A stretch of 6,417 bases of DNA from Clostridia bacterium (GCA_017547865.1 JAFYOA010000138.1:1-6417); one strand, 5' to 3'; counted from the stretch's first letter, positions 1-5,946 are shown. The notes: generated from the sequence alone by a model not told the origin. Numbers and translations are program-made.

Positions 1-558
1 CTTTTTGCCGATATAGGGTTCCGGCGTTTTGAACACCTCACCGTAAATGCCGTTGAAGCGCTCCGCGATATCCCGCGCCAGCTCCAGGTGCTGCTTCTGG
101 TCGTCGCCCACAGGCACCTGGTCCGCGCCGTACAGCAGAATGTCCGCCGCCATCAGGATGGGATAGGTGAACAGGCCCACGTTCACGTTGTCCGCGTGGC
201 GCTGGCTTTTATCCTTGAACTGCGTCATGCGGCTGGCCTCGCCGAACTGGGTGTAGCAGTTCAGCACCCAGGCCAGCTGGGCGTGCTCCGGCACGTGGCT
301 CTGCACAAAGAAGATGCTCTTTTCCAGATCAATACCCATGGCCAGCAGAAGGGCGTAGGCATCGTAGGTGTTTTTGCGGAAGGCGGCGGGATCCTGGCGC
401 ACGGTGATGGTGTGCAGGTCTGCCAGGGCATACAGGGCGTTGTAGCCGTCCTGCAGGCCGATCCAGTTTTTAAGAGCGCCCAGGTAGTTGCCCAGGGTAA
501 TGGTGCCGCTGGGCTGAATGGCACTGAAAATTACTTTTTTGTTTTCCATGTTTTCCAT
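1..558 (-). CDS. trpS: Tryptophanyl-tRNA synthetase, N-terminal 186 residues (runs off left edge)
   Basis: Class I aminoacyl-tRNA synthetase that charges tRNA-Trp with tryptophan in the cytoplasm. Only the N-terminal 186 codons are inside the window; the KMSKS-loop and anticodon-binding parts lie beyond position 1. The sequence shows the class I HIGH-equivalent signature [12 protein letters not shown] at residues 16-27, the [12 protein letters not shown] segment at 132-143 and the GDDQKQH motif at 151-157, all characteristic of bacterial TrpRS Rossmann domains. I start at 558 ([11 protein letters not shown]); a second in-frame ATG at 549 is possible, but the AAGTGAG-like ribosome binding site sits better for 558. 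The start is 10 nt after the stop of the upstream aminotransferase, and the binding site lies inside that gene's last codons, so the pair should be one operon with coupled translation. A UGG-specifier T-box leader upstream of the pair independently supports the Trp assignment. Confidence 0.97.
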   Translation of the reverse strand, partial: MENMENKKVIFSAIQPSGTITLGNYLGALKNWIGLQDGYNALYALADLHTITVRQDPAAFRKNTYDAYALLLAMGIDLEKSIFFVQSHVPEHAQLAWVLNCYTQFGEASRMTQFKDKSQRHADNVNVGLFTYPILMAADILLYGADQVPVGDDQKQHLELARDIAERFNGIYGEVFKTPEPYIGKK

Positions 559-568
559 AGGTATGGTC

Positions 569-1762
569 TCACTTTCCTAAAATATCGCGGATCAGCTGGC
601 CGAGAATTTCAACACCGCGGACAAGCTGTTCATCGGTCGGGGTGGAATAATTGATGCGGAACGCCTGGCAGGGTTCGTTTTCGTTGGTGAGGAACGCGTT
701 GCCCGGCACCACGCACACTTTGCGCAGCACGGCCTGCTTGCAGAAGTCGGGCATATCAACACCGTCCGGCAGTTTGCACCACACGAACAGGCCGCCTTCC
801 ACTTCATCCCAGGTGATGTAGGGGGCCAGATGCTCCTGCATGGCCTTTTGCAGAACGGCGTACTTCTTTTTGTAAATTTCCTTCAGGTTCTGCAGGTGGG
901 CATCAAAATCGTATTCCGTCATCAGCTTGTTGCAGATGATCTGCGACCAGATGTTGGTGTGTACGTCTTCGCCCTGTTTGCACACCACCATTTTCTGCAC
1001 CACTGGCTTGGGGCCAATGGCATAGCCCACGCGCATGCCGGGGGAGATGACCTTGGAGAAGGAACCCATGTACATCACAATGCCTTCTTCGTCGAAGGAC
1101 TTGATGGCGGGAATGTGCTCACCGGCAAAACGGAGGTCACCGTAGGGGTTGTCTTCCAGAATCATCACGCCGTATTGTTTGGCCAGAGCATACAGCTTCT
1201 GGCGCTTTTCCAGGCTCATGGTTACACCGGCAGGGTTCTGGAAGTTTGGAATGGTGTAGATGAAGCGAATGTTGGTGTTCTGCTGCAGTGCTTCTTCCAG
1301 CTTTTCCATGTTCATACCGTCGCTTTCCAGCGGCACGCCCACCAGATTGGCTTTGTAAGAACGGAAAGTATTGAGGCAGCCGATGAAGCTGGGAGCTTCG
1401 CAAATGATGGTGTCGCCTTCGTTCACCAAAGATTTGGTGAACAGGTCGGCCACCTGCTGGGCACCGCTGGTGATGAGGATGTCATCGCACTCGCGGCCAA
1501 TGTTGTGCTGCTCTTTCATATAGGCGGAAAGAGTCTGCCGCAGGGCGGGGTAGCCTTCCGTTACACTGTACTGCAGTGCATCAATGGGCTTTTCCGTCAG
1601 CAGTTTTGCAGAGATCTCCCGAATGGCTTCGGCGGGGAAAGCTTCCGGGGCCGGATTACCGGCGGAAAGAGAGATCACCGAAGGATCGGCGGCGTATTTG
1701 AAGATCTCGCGGATCGCGGAAGGTTTCAGTGTCATCACGCGGTCAGAAAATGTGTATTCCAT
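569..1762 (-). CDS. PLP-dependent class I/II aminotransferase (fold type I), first gene of the trpS operon
   Basis: Cytoplasmic pyridoxal-phosphate aminotransferase of 397 residues, a normal length for the AAT-like fold I family and close in style to LysN/aromatic/MocR-type aminotransferases. Visible landmarks are SGAQQ at 99-103 (phosphate-binding region), NFQNPAG at 173-179 with the PLP-contacting Asn176, EDNPYGDL at 203-210 with Asp204 (pyridine nitrogen) and Tyr207, the Schiff-base Lys237 in [15 protein letters not shown], and Arg369 in FRINYS for the substrate carboxylate. The start at 1762 is fixed by a perfect AAGGAGG six bases upstream; the frame stays open to 1969, but that extension is the structured T-box RNA. 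The exact substrate cannot be read from sequence. Family members act on aromatic amino acids, 2-aminoadipate, kynurenine or branched-chain amino acids. Control by a Trp T-box and linkage to trpS make an aromatic, possibly tryptophan/indolepyruvate, role the best inference. Confidence 0.93.
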   Translation of the reverse strand: MEYTFSDRVMTLKPSAIREIFKYAADPSVISLSAGNPAPEAFPAEAIREISAKLLTEKPIDALQYSVTEGYPALRQTLSAYMKEQHNIGRECDDILITSGAQQVADLFTKSLVNEGDTIICEAPSFIGCLNTFRSYKANLVGVPLESDGMNMEKLEEALQQNTNIRFIYTIPNFQNPAGVTMSLEKRQKLYALAKQYGVMILEDNPYGDLRFAGEHIPAIKSFDEEGIVMYMGSFSKVISPGMRVGYAIGPKPVVQKMVVCKQGEDVHTNIWSQIICNKLMTEYDFDAHLQNLKEIYKKKYAVLQKAMQEHLAPYITWDEVEGGLFVWCKLPDGVDMPDFCKQAVLRKVCVVPGNAFLTNENEPCQAFRINYSTPTDEQLVRGVEILGQLIRDILGK

Positions 1763-1768
1763 AAGGTT

Positions 1769-1775
1769 CCTCCTT
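1769..1775 (-). promoter_or_regulatory. Ribosome binding site AAGGAGG of the aminotransferase
   Basis: A perfect Shine-Dalgarno AAGGAGG ends six bases before the ATG at 1762. It decides the start: the longer open frame upstream reads through the T-box terminator and has no comparable site. Confidence 0.93.
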
Positions 1776-1795
1776 GAATTGGGGCTTTTGCAGAG

Positions 1796-1836
1796 AAAAT
1801 AAAAAACTCCTGCCCCAGCTTGCACTGGGACAGGAG
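1796..1836 (-). terminator. T-box intrinsic terminator (regulated)
   Basis: A 12-bp stem, CTCCTGTCCCAG against CTGGGGCAGGAG with one mismatched or wobble position, closes a six-base loop and is followed by six U, one A and four more U. It lies between the T-box motif and the aminotransferase ribosome binding site. Its 5' arm contains the CUGUCCC segment that would pair with the T-box GGG strand to form the alternative antiterminator. The two folds are therefore mutually exclusive, as in transcription-attenuating T-boxes. Confidence 0.93.
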
Positions 1837-2022
1837 AACAGTTCCTGCGGTACCACCCGGTTTGGCGCAATGCGCCCACTCGCTGGCTGTAACGGGGCCG
1901 GCCGTCTGCAGATTTTCCCTGCAGCCCTCCCGGGGCCATTCGCTGCGGTCTCCTGCTGCCTTGCACCACCCGGCAGTTCTCTGAAAAGAAACGATGCAGT
2001 TACTTCTCCCGTTCATCGGTGT
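1796..2022 (-). ncRNA. T-box riboswitch leader, specifier UGG (tryptophan)
   Basis: Cis-acting leader RNA that binds tRNA and chooses between termination and read-through. The conserved T-box GGGTGGTACCGC lies at 1847-1858. Stem I can be folded from the sequence: basal CGGG (2008-2011) with CCCG (1931-1934); a specifier loop with AGTA (2001-2004) facing GCGAATGG; then CTGC (1996-1999) with GCAG (1943-1946), GTTTC (1988-1992) with GAGAC (1948-1952), and a distal CTGCC/GGCAG hairpin (1956-1976) whose loop carries GGGTGGTGCAA. The triplet after the conserved GAA is TGG (1936-1938), the Trp codon, matching trpS downstream. A GGCGC-ATT-GCGCC hairpin precedes the T-box motif. One atypical point is that the base after the specifier is C rather than the usual purine. 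The 5' end is estimated from the promoter. Confidence 0.93.
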
Positions 2023-2028
2023 GGACTC

Positions 2029-2057
2029 ATTATAGCTGTTTTCCGCCGGTTTGTCAA
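2029..2057 (-). promoter_or_regulatory. Consensus sigma-A type promoter of the T-box/aminotransferase/trpS operon
   Basis: A perfect -35 TTGACA (2052-2057) and a perfect -10 TATAAT (2029-2034) are separated by exactly 17 bases. Transcription should begin near 2022, just ahead of T-box stem I. Such a strong promoter fits an operon whose output is set by attenuation. It lies directly after the stop codon of the upstream EFR1-type gene. Confidence 0.93.
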
Positions 2058-2062
2058 TGCGC

Positions 2063-2830
2063 TCACAATTTCTTCTGGGCCAGAATATCCTGCAGGGTCA
2101 CTGCGGGGTGGCGGTACTGGCGGCGGCGCACCATTTCCGGTTCGCCGGTGCTCATGATAATGGCTTTCTGCGGGCACCAGTGGTAACATGCCAGGCAGGA
2201 AACGCACTCATCGCCCATTGCGGCGCGCCCGTCCTTCAAAGAGACGTTGTACATGGGGCAAACCTGCACGCAGGTGCCGCAGCCGGTGCAGTTCTCCTCT
2301 GCCAGCAGGCCGCGCATATTGCGGGCATCGTGCACAGGGGAGTTGGCCGGTTCTTCCTTGGGAGTATGGTCTTCCACGGTCCATTCGGTGAGCTGCTGAA
2401 TCAGCGCAGCGGTGGCGCTTTCCTGGTCTGCCAGCTGCTGGGCATCTTTTTCCGGCGGGTGCACGCGGCTGTTGCCTGGCAGGTACATGCACAAGTGGCG
2501 GGAAAGCTTCTGCCCGCGGGTCTGCAGCAGTGCATTCATTCGCTGAGAAACAATGCCGAAATGCCCGGCGCAGGTGCATACGGAGAAAATATACGGCGTG
2601 CCTTCAAATACCATTTTGGAAATGACCCGGCGCAGAATATGCGGCATATCGCTGTAATACACCGGGTACACAAAGCCCACCTTTTCCACATCGGCGGGAA
2701 TACGCACCTCTTCTTCGTCTTTCAGTGCGGCTACCGGTACCAGGGTGCAGTCTTCCAGTGCGGCGGCAATGGCGCGGGCAGTGGTGAGGGAGTTGCCCGT
2801 GGCGGAAAAATAAAACAACAGGGTCTTCAT
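2063..2830 (-). CDS. EFR1-type flavodoxin/ferredoxin fusion protein
   Basis: A 255-residue cytoplasmic electron-transfer protein. Residues 1 to about 150 form a flavodoxin-like domain, with the FMN phosphate loop FSATGNS at 8-14 and VYPVYYSDMP around 54-63. The C-terminal part holds two 4Fe-4S ferredoxin motifs, each CX2CX2CX3CP: Cys181/184/187/191 and Cys209/212/215/219. This order is typical of the EFR1 family ferredoxins common in anaerobic Bacillota; their redox partners are mostly unknown. The start at 2830 is chosen because MKTLLFYFSATGNS matches the usual flavodoxin N-terminus and an AGAGGTG site lies five bases upstream; the frame is open further to 3022 but through promoter DNA. No signal peptide or membrane segment is seen. 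It is transcribed divergently from the SulP gene and ends 5 nt before the T-box promoter, without an evident terminator. The substrate or partner cannot be told from the sequence. Confidence 0.92.
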   Translation of the reverse strand: MKTLLFYFSATGNSLTTARAIAAALEDCTLVPVAALKDEEEVRIPADVEKVGFVYPVYYSDMPHILRRVISKMVFEGTPYIFSVCTCAGHFGIVSQRMNALLQTRGQKLSRHLCMYLPGNSRVHPPEKDAQQLADQESATAALIQQLTEWTVEDHTPKEEPANSPVHDARNMRGLLAEENCTGCGTCVQVCPMYNVSLKDGRAAMGDECVSCLACYHWCPQKAIIMSTGEPEMVRRRQYRHPAVTLQDILAQKKL

Positions 2831-2835
2831 AAAAA

Positions 2836-2842
2836 CACCTCT
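2836..2842 (-). promoter_or_regulatory. Ribosome binding site of the EFR1-type gene
   Basis: AGAGGTG lies five bases upstream of the ATG at 2830 and supports that start over the in-frame upstream ATG codons, which fall in the promoter region. Confidence 0.8.
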
Positions 2843-2858
2843 TTTTCTTTCTGTTTTC

Positions 2859-2888
2859 AGTATAGCATAAAATTCCGGGCTGTGCCAG
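2859..2888 (-). promoter_or_regulatory. Probable promoter of the EFR1-type gene
   Basis: A -10-like TATACT (2859-2864) lies 29 bases ahead of the start codon. The best -35 is CTGGCA (2883-2888, four of six consensus bases) at an 18-base spacing. The -10 is good and the -35 weak, so an activator or low basal expression is possible. Transcription would begin near 2852. Confidence 0.5.
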
Positions 2889-2910
2889 TATGAAAAAATG
2901 CATAGAAACT

Positions 2911-2938
2911 TCCTTTTGCGAAAGGACCGATTTTGCGA
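2911..2938. repeat. Imperfect palindrome and direct repeat TTTTGCGA in the divergent intergenic region
   Basis: TCCTTTTGCGAAAGGA (2911-2926) is a 16-base near-palindrome with one mismatched pair. Its core TTTTGCGA (2914-2921) recurs exactly at 2931-2938, 17 bases further on. Both copies lie between the EFR1-type and SulP promoters, just upstream of the SulP -35. This is where an operator shared by divergent genes could sit. No regulator can be named from the sequence. Confidence 0.35.
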
Positions 2939-2947
2939 CATTTCCCA

Positions 2948-2979
2948 TTGAAAAAAGACAGCATCTGCGGTATTATAAT
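2948..2979 (+). promoter_or_regulatory. Probable promoter of the SulP gene
   Basis: TTGAAA (2948-2953) is followed 17 bases later by TATTAT (2971-2976). That -10 candidate overlaps a perfect TATAAT at 2974-2979, which would give a longer 20-base spacing. Either choice starts transcription near 2983-2986, leaving an 85-nt leader before the SulP start codon. Confidence 0.55.
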
Positions 2980-3022
2980 GGGCGTGTGAAAATCTTGGCG
3001 AAATTTTTATATGCGGCATCAT

Positions 3023-3040
3023 CTCTCCTGTTCCGGAGAG
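3023..3040 (+). repeat. Hairpin in the SulP 5' leader
   Basis: CTCTCC (3023-3028) pairs with GGAGAG (3035-3040) around a six-base loop, followed by a U-rich TTTATT. It lies 14 bases before the ribosome binding site. A 6-bp stem with a broken U run is a weak terminator at most. It may only structure the leader. Confidence 0.4.
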
Positions 3041-3054
3041 TTTATTAAATGATA

Positions 3055-3061
3055 AAGAAGG
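3055..3061 (+). promoter_or_regulatory. Ribosome binding site of the SulP gene
   Basis: AAGAAGG lies seven bases before the ATG at 3069 and supports that start, which also gives the expected short cytoplasmic N-terminus before the first membrane segment. Confidence 0.8.
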
Positions 3062-3068
3062 TTATTTC

Positions 3069-4700
3069 ATGGACAAACTGAAGCCGAAGCTGTTTTCTGT
3101 GCTGAAAACTTACAGCACCGAACAGCTCATCAAAGACATTGTGGCCGGTATCATCGTGGCCATCATCGCCCTGCCCCTCTCCATTGCGCTGGCTCTTGCC
3201 TCCGGCGTTACCCCGGAAAAGGGTATCTACACCGCCATCGTTGCCGGTTTTGTGATTTCCTTCCTGGGCGGCAGCCGTGTGCAGATCTCCGGCCCCACCG
3301 CCGCCTTTGCCACCATTGTGGCGGGTGTGGTTGCCAAAAACGGTTTGGAAGGCCTGGTGGTCGCTACCGTTATGGCCGGTGTTATCCTCATCGCCATGGG
3401 TCTGCTGCGCCTGGGCAGTCTCATCAAGTTCATTCCCTATACCATCACCACCGGTTTCACCGCCGGTATTGCTGTCACCATTCTGGTGGGGCAGATCAAA
3501 GACTTCCTTGGTCTGACCGTTGTAACGGAGCATCCGCTCATCGAAACCATGGAAAAGCTGGAGGCTGTGGTTCACTTCATCGGCACCACCAACTGGTCTG
3601 CCGTGCTGGTGGGCGTGGTTTGCCTGGCTGTGCTCATCGGCTGGCCCTATCTGCCCGGCTTCTTTAAGAAGATCCCCGCTTCTCTGATCGCCGTGCTGGT
3701 GGGCATTGGCATGGTGAACGGCCTGCATATGCCCGTTAACACCATCGGCGATCTGTACGAGATTTCCAACAATCTGCCGCCCTTCACCATGCCCAACTTC
3801 AGCATGGATGTGGTCAGCGCTGTTCTGCCGGATGCCTTTACCATTGCGATTCTGGCTGCCATTGAATCTCTGCTTTCCTGCGTGGTGGCCGACAGCATGA
3901 TCAACAGCCGTCATCGTTCCAACATGGAACTGGTGGCCCAGGGCGCGGGCAACATTGCTTCCGCTCTCTTCGGCGGTATTCCCGCCACCGGTGCCATTGC
4001 CCGCACCGCCGCCAACGTAAAGAACGGCGGCCGTACCCCTGTGGCCGGCATGGTGCATGCCGTTACCCTGCTGCTCATTCTGGTGGTGCTCATGCCCTAT
4101 GCAGCTCTCATTCCCATGCCCACCATTGCGGCCATTCTGTTTGTGGTAGCCTACAATATGTCTGAGTGGCGCCACTTTGTACATCTGGTAAAAACCGCTC
4201 CCAAGAGCGATATCCTGGTGCTGATGCTTACCTTTGCTCTCACCGTTATCTTCGACCTGGTTGTGGCCATTGCGGTTGGCCTGGTGCTGGCTGCCCTGCT
4301 GTTCATGAAGCGCATGAGCGACGTGACCGGCGTGGAAAGCTGGAAGGATGCCGGCGACGACGAAGACCTGAAGGCTGTGCCGGAAAACACCATTGTGTAC
4401 GAAATCAGCGGCCCGTTGTTCTTTGGTGCTGCCGATGAGATCCTCAAGATCTCCATGGAAGAGCGTCACACCTGCCTGGTGCTGCGTATGCGCAGTGTCA
4501 GCACCATCGATGCCACCGCCCTGCACAATCTGGAAGCCCTGCTTGCCAAGTGCGAAGCCCGCGGTGTGCAGGTGGTCTTCTCTCATGTGAACCAGCAGCC
4601 CATGAGCGCCATGCGCAAGGCCGGTCTGGTTTCCCGCGTGGGCAAAGAAAACTTCTGCGCCCATATCGACGATGCCCTTCGTCTTGCGGCCACCAAGTAA
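3069..4700 (+). CDS. SulP-family inorganic anion transporter with C-terminal STAS domain
   Basis: A 543-residue inner-membrane secondary transporter (SLC26/SulP family). After a short cytoplasmic N-terminus, hydrophobic segments begin at about residue 23 and continue to about 413. Family landmarks are visible: ALPLSIALALASGVTPEKGIYTA-like sequence in the first segments (34-56), QISGPTAAF at 72-80, the AAIESLLSCVVADSM region at 263-277 and GNIASALFGGIPATGAIARTAANVKNG at 294-320. A STAS domain follows at roughly 440-540, with STIDATALHNLE at 478-489 in the position of the usual conserved loop; it has Asp-Ala-Thr rather than a phosphorylatable Ser. Bacterial relatives move sulfate, bicarbonate or other anions, and sequence alone does not decide the substrate. 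The gene looks monocistronic, with its own promoter and a terminator 16 bases after the stop. No sulfur-assimilation or carbonic-anhydrase gene is adjacent to guide the substrate call. Confidence 0.95.
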   Translation: MDKLKPKLFSVLKTYSTEQLIKDIVAGIIVAIIALPLSIALALASGVTPEKGIYTAIVAGFVISFLGGSRVQISGPTAAFATIVAGVVAKNGLEGLVVATVMAGVILIAMGLLRLGSLIKFIPYTITTGFTAGIAVTILVGQIKDFLGLTVVTEHPLIETMEKLEAVVHFIGTTNWSAVLVGVVCLAVLIGWPYLPGFFKKIPASLIAVLVGIGMVNGLHMPVNTIGDLYEISNNLPPFTMPNFSMDVVSAVLPDAFTIAILAAIESLLSCVVADSMINSRHRSNMELVAQGAGNIASALFGGIPATGAIARTAANVKNGGRTPVAGMVHAVTLLLILVVLMPYAALIPMPTIAAILFVVAYNMSEWRHFVHLVKTAPKSDILVLMLTFALTVIFDLVVAIAVGLVLAALLFMKRMSDVTGVESWKDAGDDEDLKAVPENTIVYEISGPLFFGAADEILKISMEERHTCLVLRMRSVSTIDATALHNLEALLAKCEARGVQVVFSHVNQQPMSAMRKAGLVSRVGKENFCAHIDDALRLAATK

Positions 4701-4715
4701 ACAACATAAAAAACC

Positions 4716-4750
4716 AAGCCCTGCAGCCTTTTTTTGGCCGCAGGGCTTTT
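4716..4750. terminator. Bidirectional intrinsic terminator between convergent genes
   Basis: AAGCCCTGC (4716-4724) pairs with GCAGGGCTT (4740-4748), with an inner GCC/GGC pairing around a seven-T loop. On the plus strand the stem ends in TTTT. On the minus strand it is followed by GG and six T. It can therefore serve both SulP, which stops at 4700, and the convergent beta-helix gene, which stops at 4762. Confidence 0.9.
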
Positions 4751-4761
4751 GCTATGCAAAT

Positions 4762-5847
4762 TTAAAAATGGGTGACTTCAAATTTTTCGCTGCACAGGGT
4801 GGGGAATTCCTGTTTGCCCCAGGGTTTGTGCCAGGAAACAGTGCCATGGAGGCGGCCTTCCGGGTCGTATACGCCGTACTGCAGCTGCGAAATTGCCGGA
4901 GGAATGCCGGTGCCGCATTCAAAGTTCACGGTGCCGATCTTCACAACGCAGGGGCCTTTCCTGTGGCCGAACAGTTCTTCCCGGGTGGTGGTGATGATTT
5001 TGGTGTTGTGCTGGGCCACCACATGGTTGATGACGGTGAGATGGGAAGAATCGTGGAAGGTAATGGCTTCCTCGCAGTTGTGCACATACAGGAAATCCGC
5101 AATCACGTGCTCGCTGAACACATAACCGTAACGGAAGCCCTGCACGGAAACATTGCGCAGCACGTTGTTGTCATCCTGGTCACCGGAGGTCATCAGGCCA
5201 ACAGTGTGGCAGGGGTTGGGCTGCAGTTCCTTTTTCAGCACGGTATCGCCCACGGTTTCGTTAATGCAGAACTGGCTGTCCTGAATGTTCACCCGGGCCA
5301 CATGCTGCAGGTTCACGGCGCTTTCGGTGGGGTACATCTTGTCTTTGTTCAAATGCACGCGGAATTCCAGATTGTGAATGGAGAACATGCTTACACTGAA
5401 GTGGCCGGCACAGCTGTTGCCCTCCGGTGCGGCCAGCATAGACCAAGGGTGCTGGGTGGGGTCGTGTTCCTCCGGGGCTTCCCAATCGGAGAACAGACGG
5501 GTGTTGTCGTTGCGCAGGGTGCCGAATGTGGTGGGCGTAAAAACACTGCCTTCTTTCTGCAGGGGGCGCACCTGGTATTCGCTGAGCATGCGGCAGGGCA
5601 TTTCGCCTTCCAGCTGAATGTTGCTGGTTCCCGGCGGAATGATGAGCTGGGCGCGCACCACCCGGCCGTTGTAGTATTCTTTTGCCGGGGAAGCAATGCG
5701 GTAGCCCTCTTTTGTATAGGGGAAGAGGATCTTTCCGCCGCCCCGGGCAGCTACAAAATCAATGGCGCTCTGAATGGCCGCGGTATCGTCGGTGATGCCG
5801 TCGCCCTTTGCACCGAAATCCATTACGTTAAAACCAAATCCGCTCAT
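4762..5847 (-). CDS. Pectate-lyase-superfamily (right-handed beta-helix) protein
   Basis: A 361-residue protein. Its N-terminus FNVMDFGAKGDGITDDTAAIQSAID (residues 6-30) is the hallmark of the pectate lyase 3/GH28-GH55-like beta-helix superfamily, which includes polysaccharide lyases, glycoside hydrolases and phage tail spikes. The middle (about 150-315) is rich in short Val/Ile/Asn strands such as FSIHNLEFRV, ARVNIQDSQF, NVLRNVSVQGF and ADFLYVHNCEEAITFHDSSHLTV, as expected for helix coils. No signal peptide is seen, so it appears cytoplasmic. I start at 5847 (MSGFGFN) because GGGAGG sits seven bases upstream; an in-frame ATG at 5880 overlaps the -10 box and cannot be the translated start if the predicted promoter is used. 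The catalytic residues and the substrate are not recognisable to me. The gene has its own promoter with an operator-like repeat and shares the terminator at 4716-4750. Confidence 0.85.
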   Translation of the reverse strand: MSGFGFNVMDFGAKGDGITDDTAAIQSAIDFVAARGGGKILFPYTKEGYRIASPAKEYYNGRVVRAQLIIPPGTSNIQLEGEMPCRMLSEYQVRPLQKEGSVFTPTTFGTLRNDNTRLFSDWEAPEEHDPTQHPWSMLAAPEGNSCAGHFSVSMFSIHNLEFRVHLNKDKMYPTESAVNLQHVARVNIQDSQFCINETVGDTVLKKELQPNPCHTVGLMTSGDQDDNNVLRNVSVQGFRYGYVFSEHVIADFLYVHNCEEAITFHDSSHLTVINHVVAQHNTKIITTTREELFGHRKGPCVVKIGTVNFECGTGIPPAISQLQYGVYDPEGRLHGTVSWHKPWGKQEFPTLCSEKFEVTHF

Positions 5848-5854
5848 ATGTATA

Positions 5855-5860
5855 CCTCCC
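5855..5860 (-). promoter_or_regulatory. Ribosome binding site GGGAGG of the beta-helix gene
   Basis: GGGAGG lies seven bases before the ATG at 5847. It selects this start over the longer in-frame ATG at 5880, which would lie at or upstream of the transcription start. Confidence 0.88.
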
Positions 5861-5878
5861 ATTGCGGTCTTTACCGCC

Positions 5879-5906
5879 ATTATAGCAGGTTCACCTGTGT
5901 TGTCAA
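5879..5906 (-). promoter_or_regulatory. Consensus promoter of the beta-helix gene
   Basis: A perfect TTGACA (5901-5906) and a perfect TATAAT (5879-5884) are separated by 16 bases, one short of the optimum. Transcription should begin near 5872, giving a leader of about 25 nt. The spacer holds an inverted repeat that could bind a repressor. Confidence 0.88.
5886..5897. promoter_or_regulatory. Operator-like inverted repeat CAGGT-TC-ACCTG in the promoter spacer
   Basis: CAGGTTCACCTG is a 5+2+5 inverted repeat that fills most of the 16-base spacer between the -35 and -10 boxes. A dimeric repressor bound here would block RNA polymerase directly. The arms and position are seen in the sequence; the regulator is unknown and none is encoded in the window. 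Confidence 0.45.
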
Positions 5907-5907
5907 T

Positions 5908-5940
5908 AAAAAGATGGCCCCACCTTTTGCAGGCGGGGCC
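5908..5940 (-). terminator. Intrinsic terminator of the S9 peptidase gene
   Basis: GGCCCCGCC pairs with GGTGGGGCC (nine pairs, one of them G-U) around a seven-base loop, followed by ATC and five T. It starts six bases after the peptidase stop codon, and its T run ends one base before the -35 box of the next gene. Confidence 0.92.
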
Positions 5941-5946
5941 AAAAAC

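Noticed and set aside
830..1777. 315-codon plus-strand frame opposite the aminotransferase
   Set aside because: It is a shadow of the aminotransferase gene; no domain or ribosome binding site supports it.
1763..1969. 69-codon N-terminal extension of the aminotransferase
   Set aside because: The extension runs through the T-box antiterminator and terminator and has no ribosome binding site. The start at 1762 has a perfect AAGGAGG and gives the family's normal length.
1796..2022. Could the structured region before the aminotransferase be a tRNA gene or a different riboswitch?
   Set aside because: There is no cloverleaf with a T-arm. The GGGTGGTACCGC motif, the specifier loop and the coupled terminator define a T-box leader.
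2051..2893. 280-codon plus-strand frame opposite the EFR1-type gene
   Set aside because: It is the complement of a gene with clear flavodoxin and ferredoxin motifs. The translated product shows no recognisable domain.
2831..3022. In-frame upstream extension of the EFR1-type protein to 3022
   Set aside because: It crosses the predicted promoter and lacks a ribosome binding site. The start at 2830 begins with the normal flavodoxin N-terminus.
3045..4664. Very long open frame (539 codons) on the minus strand opposite SulP
   Set aside because: Its product is a low-complexity mix rich in His, Gly, Asn and Gln with no domain, which is what the antisense of a biased GC-rich membrane-protein gene gives. 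The plus-strand frame is a clear SulP protein with a ribosome binding site.
5864..5877. GCGGT-CTTT-ACCGC hairpin near the 5' end of the beta-helix transcript
   Set aside because: The expected transcription start, near 5872, falls inside this repeat, so one arm would not be in the RNA. It is probably chance.
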